From positions 1 to 28,857 of IMG/VR virus record IMGVR_UViG_3300020470_000152: a DNA stretch of 28,857 nt, one strand, 5' to 3'. The DNA comes from a virus. Positions 15,001 through 22,939 of the stretch are shown here, one piece after another (within the stretch, counting starts at the first letter, position 1; every line of letters starts with the position of its first letter). The notes under the pieces were generated by a model. The model was not told the DNA's origin. It worked only from the letters and a program-made list of their open reading frames with translations, and did not search any database. The translations under genes were made by a program, and so were the position numbers.

Positions 15001-16589
15001 AAGATTTAGACAAGGCAGTTGAAAAGTTTTTTGCCAAAGATCAAAAAATAACTATTAAAACTTTATTTGAGGAAGTCGAAAAGGCTATGGAGCTTTTTGA
15101 TTCACGACCTCTAACCGAGCAAGAAAAAAGAAAACCCGGTGGTCGCTTTAGTTATTCGATTCCAATTCCAAAATTAATTCCCACTGAGGCGTGGGGAGAT
15201 CCTGATAGCCAATCACGCCAAGAGATCTCTAAAATATTTGCGGCGGTTACCGGTGGTGACAATATGAAGGCTCGTATACAATCTGTTAATAGTTTTTTAG
15301 ATCCAAAGAGGGCCACAGGCAGACGATCTCAAACTAGAATCTTGAATATGATGATGATCATTGAGGCGCTTCAAGCGACTCTGAACGATTATAATGAAGC
15401 CTCTGCCGGATTCGTATTTGAGGCATTCATGGCCGCACTTACCGGTGGTTTTCAAGAGTCCGGTCGGGTCGGAGGCACACTCCCAATCGAAGACTTCGCA
15501 ACCCGAGCCGGTGAAAATGTCAGTCTCAAACTTCTTAGCCCCGACACACCAATCCATGGCAGCTTTACTAATCTTATGGATTATCTTTTTATTCGTGGTG
15601 GCGAAGGTTTGCCTGAAATTAAATATTTGATTGCTTTTAAGTTAACAATTGGTGGTCGAATTGGTGAGGGCGTTGTTGAGAGGTTGCAGATTTTTGATTT
15701 TATGATTACACGAGATAATGTGGTTGACTTAATGATAGGCACCGGAAACGCTGGTGTTATGGGTAAAAGAGCCGCAGAATTAAAAGCAGCGATTGAAATT
15801 TTCAAAAGCAGAGGCCCCCGCGAAGGGCAAGCAGCCCTTGCAAAAGTTCTGGTGGCAAACTTAATTCCTGATCCTAAACGAAAAGGTAAAAAAATGAAGG
15901 ATCCAAAAGATCCTGGCGTCCCAGGCTACACTGTTAAGGGCATGTTTTATAAAAATTATGACAAACTGACCGGAGATGTTGTAAATATTTCTGACCCAGA
16001 GCACATCTGTATTGATCCAGATGAGCCAGACCCAGAGAAAGCTAAGATACCAGACACTCCCGAGGGCCGCGAAAGGTGTAAGGAAATTGAGCGGAACATT
16101 AAATTACAAAAGGGCAGTTACGCTGCGCTTTCAAGAAAAGCTGCAAAATATGATCAGCCGACCATACCCGATGAGGAAAGGCCAGAATCTATGACTGAGA
16201 GCTTCCATGCAAGAGAGAAAAGACTAATGGAGTGGGAGACACAACAAATGCTATTGGAGGCTCAAGCAGGCCCAGGTGACAAATCGCAGTGGTCTATCAC
16301 CAGAACACAGATGGATGCCAACAAAGAGCTTGCAGCAACAGACTATCACGGCGAGGTCAATTTGTCGCAGGAAAATATTGACCAACTGGTTGAAATATAT
16401 AGCGATATTCTTGGCGAACAAATGATTCAGCTTTTGGAATTAACAAAGAACTTTACAGAGAATGTTGGAAGATATTTTAGTGCCGAAGATAGAACTGAGG
16501 GTCAATCGGCAAACAGTGAAGCCCAGGAGCAAGGTAAGGAAATTATTACTAACCTTGCAGCGGATCCAATTAAACAGAAAGATACATAA
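14997..16589 (+). CDS. 530-residue protein of unknown function, possible PD-(D/E)XK-like core
   Basis: The ATG at 14997 overlaps the previous stop and is preferred to the TTG two codons earlier. A conserved-looking central part contains GFVFEAFMAALTGG (138-151), LPIEDF (162-167) and VSLKLLSPDTPIHGSFTNL (175-193). The spacing of Glu142, Asp166 and the S-x-K at 176-178 recalls PD-(D/E)XK nucleases, but one acidic residue is missing, so this is a hypothesis. The C-terminal half has charged, linker-like stretches and long helices. A structural virion protein is the alternative. It lies between the wall-active gene and groEL. Confidence 0.8.
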   Translation: MKDLDKAVEKFFAKDQKITIKTLFEEVEKAMELFDSRPLTEQEKRKPGGRFSYSIPIPKLIPTEAWGDPDSQSRQEISKIFAAVTGGDNMKARIQSVNSFLDPKRATGRRSQTRILNMMMIIEALQATLNDYNEASAGFVFEAFMAALTGGFQESGRVGGTLPIEDFATRAGENVSLKLLSPDTPIHGSFTNLMDYLFIRGGEGLPEIKYLIAFKLTIGGRIGEGVVERLQIFDFMITRDNVVDLMIGTGNAGVMGKRAAELKAAIEIFKSRGPREGQAALAKVLVANLIPDPKRKGKKMKDPKDPGVPGYTVKGMFYKNYDKLTGDVVNISDPEHICIDPDEPDPEKAKIPDTPEGRERCKEIERNIKLQKGSYAALSRKAAKYDQPTIPDEERPESMTESFHAREKRLMEWETQQMLLEAQAGPGDKSQWSITRTQMDANKELAATDYHGEVNLSQENIDQLVEIYSDILGEQMIQLLELTKNFTENVGRYFSAEDRTEGQSANSEAQEQGKEIITNLAADPIKQKDT

Positions 16590-16597
16590 TAAATAAC

Positions 16598-16626
16598 TTG
16601 ACAAAAAACTAAAAATAAACTATTAT
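16598..16626 (+). promoter_or_regulatory. Sigma70-type promoter for groEL
   Basis: TTGACA at 16598-16603, 17 bases, TATTAT at 16621-16626, in the only intergenic gap of this block. The inferred start of transcription near 16633 falls very close to the ribosome-binding site AAGAGGTG, so the leader is short. Confidence 0.85.
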
Positions 16627-16643
16627 CATACAAGAGGTGTAAA

Positions 16644-18221
16644 TTGTCAGATTTAAAAATGCGTTTTGATTCAGAAACTTCTTTGAATCAAAAAATTATT
16701 GACGGCGTTAATGTGCTTGCCGATAACGTCGCTTCTACATTAGGTCCAAAGGGGCGTAATGTAATATTGCAAGAAAAAGGAAAGAGCCCAATCATTACAA
16801 AGGATGGGGTTACCGTGGCTCAGTTTGTTCATTTGGATGATCCATTCATGAACGCTGGTGTACAAATTATTAAACAAGCAGCAACACAAACAAATAATAT
16901 TGCCGGTGATGGTACAACGACCTCGACAGTCTTAGCACGCGCTATATTGACGCAGGCTCAAAAATACCTCACTGCTGGGGCTAGCCCGATTGAACTCAAG
17001 CGAGGGATTGACAAGGCTTCTGAGGCCATTATTGATAATTTGAGAGAACTCGCTACGCCAATTACTAGCGAGGAAGATATCGCCCATGTTGCCACCATCT
17101 CTGCCAATAACGATAAGAGTATTGGCAACTTAATTGCCATGGCAGTTGATCGCGTTGGTAAAGATGGTGCCATCACAATTGAAGAGGCCCGTTCTTCTGA
17201 GACTTCTCTTGACATTACAGAGGGTTTTATTTTTGATTCGGGCTACCGCGCCACCGCTTTCATCACTGATGAAAGACGAGGGTTAATGCGGTACGATGAG
17301 CCGCTTATTATGGTGACCGATCACACAATCTCGACAGTCGAACAAATTCTGCCCATCTTAGAAGTTATCGCAAGAGAGGGAAGACCATTTGTTTTGGTTG
17401 CAGAAGAGATTGAAAACCAAGCGCTTGCAGCCATGATCATGAATGCGATGCGTGGGACACTAAAGGTCGCCGCTATCAAGGCGCCTCGCTACGGTGAAGA
17501 ACGAAGAAGCATTTTGCAGGATTTGGCGATTGCCGTCAACGCTACATTTGTTTCGCGTGAATCTGGTATGAAGGCGCATGAAACTAAGTTGGAGGATCTT
17601 GGGTCTGCTAAGGTTATTGAATGTACAAAGACTTCCACAACCGTTGTGGGTGGAAATGCTAATTACGAATTGGTTGATCAACGCATCGAAACTTTAAAGG
17701 AGCAACTCAAAACAACTGAATCCATACGCGACTGTGAAAAAATTCAAGAAAGAATCACACGTTTAGCTAGCGGAATTGCAGTTATCCGAGTTGGTGCGGC
17801 AACCGAGGTTGAAATGGTAGAGAAAAAGCACAGAATTGAAGATGCCTTAGAAGCTGTTCGATCTGCACAGGTCGAAGGTATTGTGCCGGGTGGTGGCGTG
17901 GCGTTAATTCGTGCCAGTAAAGAATTGACCATTGATGCAGATAACGACGATCAGGCTATGGGTGCGAGCATTGTGCAGCATGCTGTTCGATCTCCACTAA
18001 GACAAATGGCTTTGAACGCTGGCTTGTCGCCTGATCTCATTGAATCGTTAGTCGAGAGTCTAAATGAAAATGAGGGCTATTGTTTTTACAATGGCGAACA
18101 ATGCGATATGATCAAAGCAGGAATTGTTGATCCGGTGAAGGTTACTGGCACAGCGTTGTCAAATGCTGTATCGGTTGCTGGGACTTTAATTACCACCAAT
18201 CACGCCATTATTGGTGTGTGA
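16644..18221 (+). CDS. groL: GroEL-type chaperonin (Cpn60)
   Basis: 525 residues, slightly shorter than bacterial GroEL (about 548). Equatorial ATP-site motifs are all present: LGPKGRNV, KDGVTVA (Asp), GDGTTTSTVLA, and GAATEVEMVEKKHRIEDAL (catalytic Asp equivalent of Asp398). These are followed by VEGIVPGGGVAL. The apical region includes a hydrophobic substrate surface. The Gly-Gly-Met repeat tail of bacterial GroEL is absent; the protein stops at NHAIIGV. The start is TTG, placed by AAGAGGTG upstream. It pairs in function with the GroES at 2074 but is expressed from its own promoter. Confidence 0.96.
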   Translation: MSDLKMRFDSETSLNQKIIDGVNVLADNVASTLGPKGRNVILQEKGKSPIITKDGVTVAQFVHLDDPFMNAGVQIIKQAATQTNNIAGDGTTTSTVLARAILTQAQKYLTAGASPIELKRGIDKASEAIIDNLRELATPITSEEDIAHVATISANNDKSIGNLIAMAVDRVGKDGAITIEEARSSETSLDITEGFIFDSGYRATAFITDERRGLMRYDEPLIMVTDHTISTVEQILPILEVIAREGRPFVLVAEEIENQALAAMIMNAMRGTLKVAAIKAPRYGEERRSILQDLAIAVNATFVSRESGMKAHETKLEDLGSAKVIECTKTSTTVVGGNANYELVDQRIETLKEQLKTTESIRDCEKIQERITRLASGIAVIRVGAATEVEMVEKKHRIEDALEAVRSAQVEGIVPGGGVALIRASKELTIDADNDDQAMGASIVQHAVRSPLRQMALNAGLSPDLIESLVESLNENEGYCFYNGEQCDMIKAGIVDPVKVTGTALSNAVSVAGTLITTNHAIIGV

Positions 18222-18259
18222 AACTAATTACCCATGCAGTATGATTGGGGGATTGTTTA

Positions 18260-18550
18260 ATGGATAATCAAAGCTATGAACTTAAAGAGGCTTTTATTCG
18301 ATTAGAATCGCAACTTGATAGAATGATGGATGGAATCGGTGTCGTTAAAAGCGAAATTGAATCTATGGCTGAGGACATAACAAAAATTAAAGAAGCAGTA
18401 TATAATCCAGATCAAGGAATTTATGCACGCTTACGCTCTTTAGAGTCTTGGAAGTCCACATCATCAAAAGTGATGTGGATTATGCTCTCTTCAATAGTTG
18501 GATTAGTTTCTTTGAGCGTGTGGCAATTAATATTTCCAAAACTTAGTTAA
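18260..18550 (+). CDS. Coiled-coil plus C-terminal TM protein, XhlA-like
   Basis: 96 residues; ATG at 18260 with TGGGGGAT about 8 bases upstream. Residues 8-50 form an amphipathic coiled coil (RLESQLDRMMDGIGVVKSEI), followed by YNPDQGIYARLRSLESWK and one transmembrane segment near the C-terminus (about 71-90, MWIMLSSIVGLVSLSVWQLIF). This architecture is shared with XhlA-type membrane proteins that accompany holins. A lysis role is inference. An internal 9-base hairpin lies at 18455-18479. Confidence 0.75.
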   Translation: MDNQSYELKEAFIRLESQLDRMMDGIGVVKSEIESMAEDITKIKEAVYNPDQGIYARLRSLESWKSTSSKVMWIMLSSIVGLVSLSVWQLIFPKLS

Positions 18551-18566
18551 TATTGTCGGAGTTTAC

Positions 18567-18866
18567 ATGAGAGTTAACATTCAATTTTCAGTTGATATTG
18601 ATGAAATACCTGATCGTGTCGTTGGTTTTGTACAGGAAGCGGAAAATTTATTAGATTTTTTGAACAATGAAATGATTGCCAGTGAGACAAAAACACATCT
18701 AAATAATAAAAATGTTTTAGCTGCAATTGATTTATTATCAAAGTTTCGTGAAACATTAGCTGAGGTGGACATACGATTAGATGACTGCATGAATATTTTA
18801 GGGGGCTATCAAAAATTATTGATGGGCGAATTGCCACAAATCAATAGTTTACCCGAAGAGGTGTAA
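18567..18866 (+). CDS. Unknown small helical protein
   Basis: 99 residues starting MRVNIQFSVDIDEIPDR, a strand, then mostly helical with acidic character (ENLLDFLNNE; LLSKFRETLAEVDIRLDDCM). There is no membrane segment or metal motif. A GGAG lies about 10 bases before the ATG. The gap to the previous gene is 16 bases and to the next 3 bases, so it is part of one transcript. No family is recognised. Confidence 0.7.
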   Translation: MRVNIQFSVDIDEIPDRVVGFVQEAENLLDFLNNEMIASETKTHLNNKNVLAAIDLLSKFRETLAEVDIRLDDCMNILGGYQKLLMGELPQINSLPEEV

Positions 18867-18869
18867 CAC

Positions 18870-19157
18870 ATGAAAGATTTTCAACCTGGAGACTTAGCTT
18901 ATGTTCCGTCTGACGTTTCCCTGATTCAATATAATGATGATGGCGGTGTTAGTAATTATTTTACAACCACTGAACCGCAATATGTTTTAATTTTGAATTC
19001 TCAATTAAAAAAAGGTAAACATGTTTTTGCATGTGAGGTATTATTTAGAGGACAAACTTGGTCAGCAAAGCCAATAGATTTATTTACAGTAGATAATCAA
19101 GAAAATGGAGTTAAAAATGGCGACTATTCGCTTAATAGAAGTGTCAAAAAGTTCTAA
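18870..19157 (+). CDS. Small SH3-like protein (PGDLAYVPS)
   Basis: 95 residues beginning MKDFQPGDLAYVPSDV, then VSLIQY...FTTTEPQYVLILN...FACEVLFRGQTWSAKPIDLFTV. The alternating strands and the P-G-D-L opening resemble the small SH3/KOW-like barrels found elsewhere in this window, although the K-V-G-D-L-V form is not exact. The ATG follows the previous stop by 3 bases with GAAGAGGTG upstream. The last 41 bases overlap the next gene in a different frame. The function is unknown. Confidence 0.7.
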   Translation: MKDFQPGDLAYVPSDVSLIQYNDDGGVSNYFTTTEPQYVLILNSQLKKGKHVFACEVLFRGQTWSAKPIDLFTVDNQENGVKNGDYSLNRSVKKF

Positions 19158-19413
19158 TGTTATAAAAAATTCAGCGTACACACTGAGAGAAGTGTACATC
19201 AATCCAGAGCATGTTGTTTGCTTACGAGAGGATATATTTACATCACAGCTTTTAAGAGAGGGTCAGTTACCCGAAGGCTTAGACGATCGCCAAAGGTTTA
19301 CCCGCGTTCAATTAAATCGTGGCTCCACTGGGCTTGATTTGGTCGTGGTAGGTTCGCCAGATACGGTCGAGAATCAATTAAGAACTGGCGCAAAACAATT
19401 ATTAAGAGGGTAA
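19117..19413 (+). CDS. Unknown conserved-looking small protein
   Basis: 98 residues from ATG 19117, with TGGAG about 6 bases upstream inside the previous gene; a longer in-frame start 12 bases earlier lacks a site. It opens MATIRLIEVSKSSN, continues REVYINPEHVVCLRED, then a basic stretch, and ends LDLVVVGSPDTVENQLRTG. The beta-rich pattern with a late VVVGS loosely recalls FlbD/SH3-like small proteins. No catalytic motif is seen. It is followed one base later by glutaredoxin. Confidence 0.72.
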   Translation: MATIRLIEVSKSSNVIKNSAYTLREVYINPEHVVCLREDIFTSQLLREGQLPEGLDDRQRFTRVQLNRGSTGLDLVVVGSPDTVENQLRTGAKQLLRG

Positions 19414-19414
19414 A

Positions 19415-19702
19415 ATGACAAATCATTTTCATATTTATGCCACCGGCACATGTCCATTTTGTATAGAAGCAATTAAAATTCTTGAAAATTCTGGGTACGA
19501 GTACGTTTTAACCATGCTCGATAAAAGTCCCGAGTTCCGAAATCAATTAAAGAAAAAGTGGAAGTGGGACACTGTGCCAATCATACTTGTCAGAGATATT
19601 AATGGTCAGGAGTGTTTGGTTGGTGGCTGTAGCGACTTAAAAGAGTATTTTGAAATAAAAAATAATTCTGATGAGTGTAAAGAGGAATGTTCAATAGAAT
19701 AA
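19415..19702 (+). CDS. Glutaredoxin-like protein
   Basis: 95 residues of thioredoxin fold. The active site CPFC is at residues 13-16 after a first strand HIYATG, the cis-Pro segment is DTVPIILV (about 52-59), and GGCSDLKEYF near 69-78 fits the glutathione-binding GG motif. It is likely to reduce the class II RNR C-terminal CxxxxC pair or other phage thiols (inference from co-occurrence). Its C-terminal tail is Cys/Glu-rich and overlaps the Dam-like gene by 16 bases. Confidence 0.92.
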   Translation: MTNHFHIYATGTCPFCIEAIKILENSGYEYVLTMLDKSPEFRNQLKKKWKWDTVPIILVRDINGQECLVGGCSDLKEYFEIKNNSDECKEECSIE

Positions 19703-20451
19703 TCACACCCCTGCGTTTTCAAAATGACGCATCTAAAATTACACATATTGTTGCTCAAATAATAAGCGGAGCTACAAGAAACATCACCTCACCATTTTTT
19801 ATGGGCGGTGGCTTGGAGGCCGGGTTATTAAATTACGGTTACAAAATTAAAGGATATACAGATTATAAAGATTTATTTGATTTTTGGAATTGTTTATTAA
19901 AAGATCCAGAGGCCGTCTTTCAAGCAGCAAAATGCTTGATGCCGATTGATGAGGATTTGTTTTATTTAATGCAGACCAATCTTAGTGAAAATGATGAGTG
20001 GTTCACTAAAGCTGCCATGTTTTTTGCAATAAACAGAAGCACAGCACATGGCACCGTCTCATATGGCAAAATGCAAAAAAACCACCCACATTTTAACGAA
20101 CATTCTTTGCGACTATTGAGAAACTTTAACGCTAAAAACTTGCAAGTTTTCTATGAGCCCAACTATACAAATATTATTGACAATAGCGATGATATTATTT
20201 TGTGCTGCCCACCAACGTATATCTCAATGCCCGGACTAACAGGTGGCCCAGTGCCCCACCCAGAAAACAAAAATATTGATCATTCTAATTTATGTGAATT
20301 ATTGTCTACAAAAAATAAATGGATTTTATTCTTAAATTATCACGAAGATTTGATTAAAATGTATGAGTCGTTTAATATTATTTTTATCAATAAATTTTAT
20401 AATAAAACAGAAGATGATCCTCAATACATTTTAGTGACCAACGGAGTATAA
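19687..20451 (+). CDS. Dam-like (D12-class) DNA adenine methyltransferase homologue with degenerate catalytic motif
   Basis: 254 residues. The order follows Dam: an N-terminal motif I-like PFFMGGGLEAGLL (37-48, for FxGxGs), GYTDYKDLFDFWNCL (acidic residue after the second strand), a helical NRSTAHG region matching the substrate domain, and a motif IV position reading ILCCPPTYIS (171-180). The catalytic DPPY is replaced by Cys-Pro-Pro-Thr. Without the Asp, N6-methylation is doubtful. It may bind DNA or nucleotide, or have another role. A methyltransferase-derived fold is likely, activity is not. A clear AGAGGA precedes the ATG. Confidence 0.68.
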   Translation: MFNRIITPLRFQNDASKITHIVAQIISGATRNITSPFFMGGGLEAGLLNYGYKIKGYTDYKDLFDFWNCLLKDPEAVFQAAKCLMPIDEDLFYLMQTNLSENDEWFTKAAMFFAINRSTAHGTVSYGKMQKNHPHFNEHSLRLLRNFNAKNLQVFYEPNYTNIIDNSDDIILCCPPTYISMPGLTGGPVPHPENKNIDHSNLCELLSTKNKWILFLNYHEDLIKMYESFNIIFINKFYNKTEDDPQYILVTNGV

Positions 20452-20453
20452 CA

Positions 20454-20831
20454 ATGCCATTATTTGAATCACAACACGTTCAGAAGCCATGGGGAAGCGT
20501 GACGACTATTGCAAAAAATAAACACTATTCTGCACGCATCCTAAGAATCAATCAAGGCCACAGAATTTCTAAACATTATCATATAGTTAAGGATGAAACA
20601 ATCTACATAATGCGTGGAAGATTGATGATTGAAATAGTCGAGGATGGTCATGAATCCGTGAGAATATTAAAGCGTGGTGATGTTTTCAGAATCAAGCCAA
20701 AAACGATACATAGATTTTGCGCTCACTGCAATTGTGATGTTAAACTTTTGGAAATAAGTGGTGCAAAAGTAGATGATGAGATTCGTCTTGAAGACGATTA
20801 TGATCGCGAAGTTATGATTGCAAAAACTTAA
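20454..20831 (+). CDS. Cupin, mannose-6-phosphate isomerase type II-like
   Basis: 125-residue single-domain cupin. It opens QHVQKPWGSV, the E-x-x-x-x-PWG start typical of type II phosphomannose isomerase / GDP-mannose pyrophosphorylase C-terminal domains. It continues with the metal-site motif HRISKHYHIVKDETIYIMRGRL (two His and one Glu) and KTIHRFC (third His). It ends EIRLEDDYDRE, like the family tail. The metal ligands look intact. Alone it may act as a sugar-phosphate isomerase or a sugar-binding cupin; its phage role is unknown. A terminator follows 25 bases downstream. Confidence 0.85.
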   Translation: MPLFESQHVQKPWGSVTTIAKNKHYSARILRINQGHRISKHYHIVKDETIYIMRGRLMIEIVEDGHESVRILKRGDVFRIKPKTIHRFCAHCNCDVKLLEISGAKVDDEIRLEDDYDREVMIAKT

Positions 20832-20855
20832 ATTTATAAATTTATTTTTTCAATA

Positions 20856-20880
20856 AAGACACCCTTTGGGCGTCTTTTTT
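20856..20880 (+). terminator. Rho-independent terminator with one A-C mismatch
   Basis: AAGACACCC (20856-20864), loop TTT, GGGCGTCTT (20868-20876), then T run to 20880. Eight of nine stem positions pair; position 20861 with 20871 is an A-C mismatch. It ends the run through the cupin gene. Confidence 0.75.
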
Positions 20881-20918
20881 GTTTTGTCGCTTATAGTTAC
20901 AAATGGAGGGCATGTTTA

Positions 20919-21716
20919 ATGCAACATGTTATGGGCTATAAATCCGCTCTGATTTTGTGGTTTGTTACCATATTCATGCTCTTAGGCTGCACACCTGTCC
21001 CATCTCACTCCACAGCACAAGACGGCGTTGACATTGATACTGAGGGGCTTGAAGTTAATATTTCTGAAAACTCAGAATCAAGCGCAAATGTGTCGCGACA
21101 ACACAGACGCACAGTTAAAATGTCTAAAGATGCCTCTGTTGTTGTTTGGGGCTCAGTTGGTGGCAGAAGGGTTGTTAGTGGCACTGGAACTTATTTTGAG
21201 CACAAAGGCTATCACATAGTTATAACAGCTTATCATGTTTATGATGATCCGCGAATCGAGGGAGCTTTAGTGCAAAGTCAATCGGGCGAAATGGTTGCCG
21301 GAACAATAATCTATTCCAATGCTGATCGAGATATTTGTGTATTGTTGGTGCCGCAAATGCGTACTGTTGATGCTGCGCGACTGAACCCAATAAGACCTTC
21401 GCAAGCTGATGAGGGACTCAGTGTGTTGTACACCGGGTTTCCTGGCCATCATAGCTACAATGAACCGCTAACTTTCAATGGCACGCTGGCTGGGATTAGC
21501 GATTCAAGTGGGTTCATAATTATGCAATCTTATGCGTGGATGGGTTCGTCTGGGTCGGGTGTTTTCGACACAAGAGGTCGATATGTCGGTGTTTTAGTTG
21601 CAATTGATGTCGAAAGAGGCATTTATGGTCCACAATTACAGGAAAATGTTGTGTATGTATCCCCCATATGGGCTGTTGGAGTTGAAGAAATAGAGGGGAT
21701 ATTGGAGGGAAGGTAA
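20919..21716 (+). CDS. Trypsin-like serine protease lipoprotein
   Basis: 265 residues; ATG with GGAGGG 8 bases upstream. The signal peptide (1-23) ends in lipobox LLGC with Cys24 as the lipidation site. A Ser/Glu-rich linker is followed by an S1 chymotrypsin-fold protease: VITAYHV with His106, DRDICVLLV with Asp138, and MGSSGSGV with Ser211 (GxSG). The triad is intact. It would be tethered in the envelope or outer surface of the host. It lies directly after a terminator and next to the VWA lipoprotein, suggesting a two-gene surface module. Inferred roles include proteolysis of envelope or competing phage components. Confidence 0.9.
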   Translation: MQHVMGYKSALILWFVTIFMLLGCTPVPSHSTAQDGVDIDTEGLEVNISENSESSANVSRQHRRTVKMSKDASVVVWGSVGGRRVVSGTGTYFEHKGYHIVITAYHVYDDPRIEGALVQSQSGEMVAGTIIYSNADRDICVLLVPQMRTVDAARLNPIRPSQADEGLSVLYTGFPGHHSYNEPLTFNGTLAGISDSSGFIIMQSYAWMGSSGSGVFDTRGRYVGVLVAIDVERGIYGPQLQENVVYVSPIWAVGVEEIEGILEGR

Positions 21717-22760
21717 ATGTTGTGGTGCGCCACGAAAAGAATTATTGCAATTTTTATTTCAATGCTTTTTGTAACTGGCTGCACGACAAATATGGAATAT
21801 TATATCGTTGGTTCGGGAACCGAAACAGTGGTCGAGACGGTTTATGAAACTGTTTACGAGGAAATAGAAATTCCAGTCTATATCGAAGTGGAGGTTCCCG
21901 CTAACCCTGGTGAGATTTGGGTTGATTCCTTTATTCAACCTCAGTCAGTTGATGGCGTAGACATTCTTTGGGTTATTGATACATCTGGCTCGATGAACGC
22001 CTATGACGAAGAACTGTTGGCAGGAATACAGGCGATGTTACTAGCACTCCCAGAAAGCGGCTGGCGTTTAGCCATGTTGTCTAATGACCCAGGAGAGGCA
22101 TCTATTGAATCTCAGTTTCCATTGGTTCCTGGCGATGATATTTTAGATGCTGAAAATATGTATCACAACATGGGAAGAGGCCATCGTGAGGAGGGGTTTG
22201 ATGCGGCATATGAGTATTTGATGAATAATACTTATGCTCAAACATGGCTTCGATATGACGCTGCTTTGTTGGTGGTTTTTGTATCAGACGAAGAAGAGCA
22301 AAGCGATGATCATTTTCCTACAGTTGATGGATTTATTTCATGGTATCAAGGACTTAGAGGTGGCTCAACTTATTTATCAAGTGTTGTTAACTTAGATCCT
22401 TCTGAATCATTATGTAATCCGAGTACCTACAATGCTGGATACAGATATATGCAAGCAACTAATCACTTCATGGGTCAAATCATCGATATTTGCTCTGAGG
22501 ATTGGAGTGCTGGCGTGGTTGATGCAGCAAGAAGACTGGAGCCACATGAACACATTCAGCTTACACATGAGCCAATTGAAGAATCTATAAGAGTTTTTAT
22601 AAATGGTGCATTAAATTATGATTGGACGTATTCGTCCTCCGATAATACTATTTACTTTACAATAATACCAGGCGGAAATGATTTGGTGGAAGTTGGATAC
22701 CGGTATTTTCCGGTCGATACTGGTGCTGCTGGCGATACTGGTATAGATACTGGCGCGTAG
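21717..22760 (+). CDS. VWA-domain lipoprotein with C-terminal Asp-Thr-Gly repeats
   Basis: 347 residues; the ATG directly follows the upstream TAA. The lipobox VTGC has Cys22. Residues 37-62 form a Val/Glu/Thr spacer (TVVETVYETVYEEIE). The VWA domain begins at VDILWVIDTSGSM (81-93) with an intact DxSxS metal site (Asp88, Ser90, Ser92); the acidic VFVSDEEEQ follows. Six cysteines may form disulfides. The C-terminus repeats D-T-G (DTGAAGDTGIDTGA). VWA domains bind protein ligands through Mg2+ and are rare as phage lipoproteins. It probably works with the neighbouring protease. Confidence 0.9.
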   Translation: MLWCATKRIIAIFISMLFVTGCTTNMEYYIVGSGTETVVETVYETVYEEIEIPVYIEVEVPANPGEIWVDSFIQPQSVDGVDILWVIDTSGSMNAYDEELLAGIQAMLLALPESGWRLAMLSNDPGEASIESQFPLVPGDDILDAENMYHNMGRGHREEGFDAAYEYLMNNTYAQTWLRYDAALLVVFVSDEEEQSDDHFPTVDGFISWYQGLRGGSTYLSSVVNLDPSESLCNPSTYNAGYRYMQATNHFMGQIIDICSEDWSAGVVDAARRLEPHEHIQLTHEPIEESIRVFINGALNYDWTYSSSDNTIYFTIIPGGNDLVEVGYRYFPVDTGAAGDTGIDTGA

Positions 22761-22771
22761 GAGGGTAAAAT

Positions 22772-22939
22772 GTGGAATTTACTGGAATTATACTATTAAC
22801 AGTTGGATGCATGTGCGTTTTTGTGATGCACAAACATTCACAATATAAAAAAAATGAAATGTACAGGTTACAAATAATGGATTATGAAATGAGAAAATTT
22901 ATGAATCAAGCGATTCATGATTTTGATAAAAAACGATGA
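22772..22939 (+). CDS. Small membrane protein, unknown
   Basis: 55 residues from GTG, 6 bases after AGGAGGG. The N-terminus is a single membrane segment (about 4-19, TGIILLTVGCMCVFVM) followed by a polar, basic tail with His, Lys and several Met. ATG two bases earlier opens a 9-codon frame and is not credible. It overlaps the next gene by 4 bases, so translation is coupled. Confidence 0.6.
   Translation: MEFTGIILLTVGCMCVFVMHKHSQYKKNEMYRLQIMDYEMRKFMNQAIHDFDKKR

Noticed and set aside
18198-18220. Inverted repeat CACCAAT...ATTGGTG near the groEL stop
   Set aside because: The stem is 7 bases and overlaps coding sequence with no T run; not a credible terminator.
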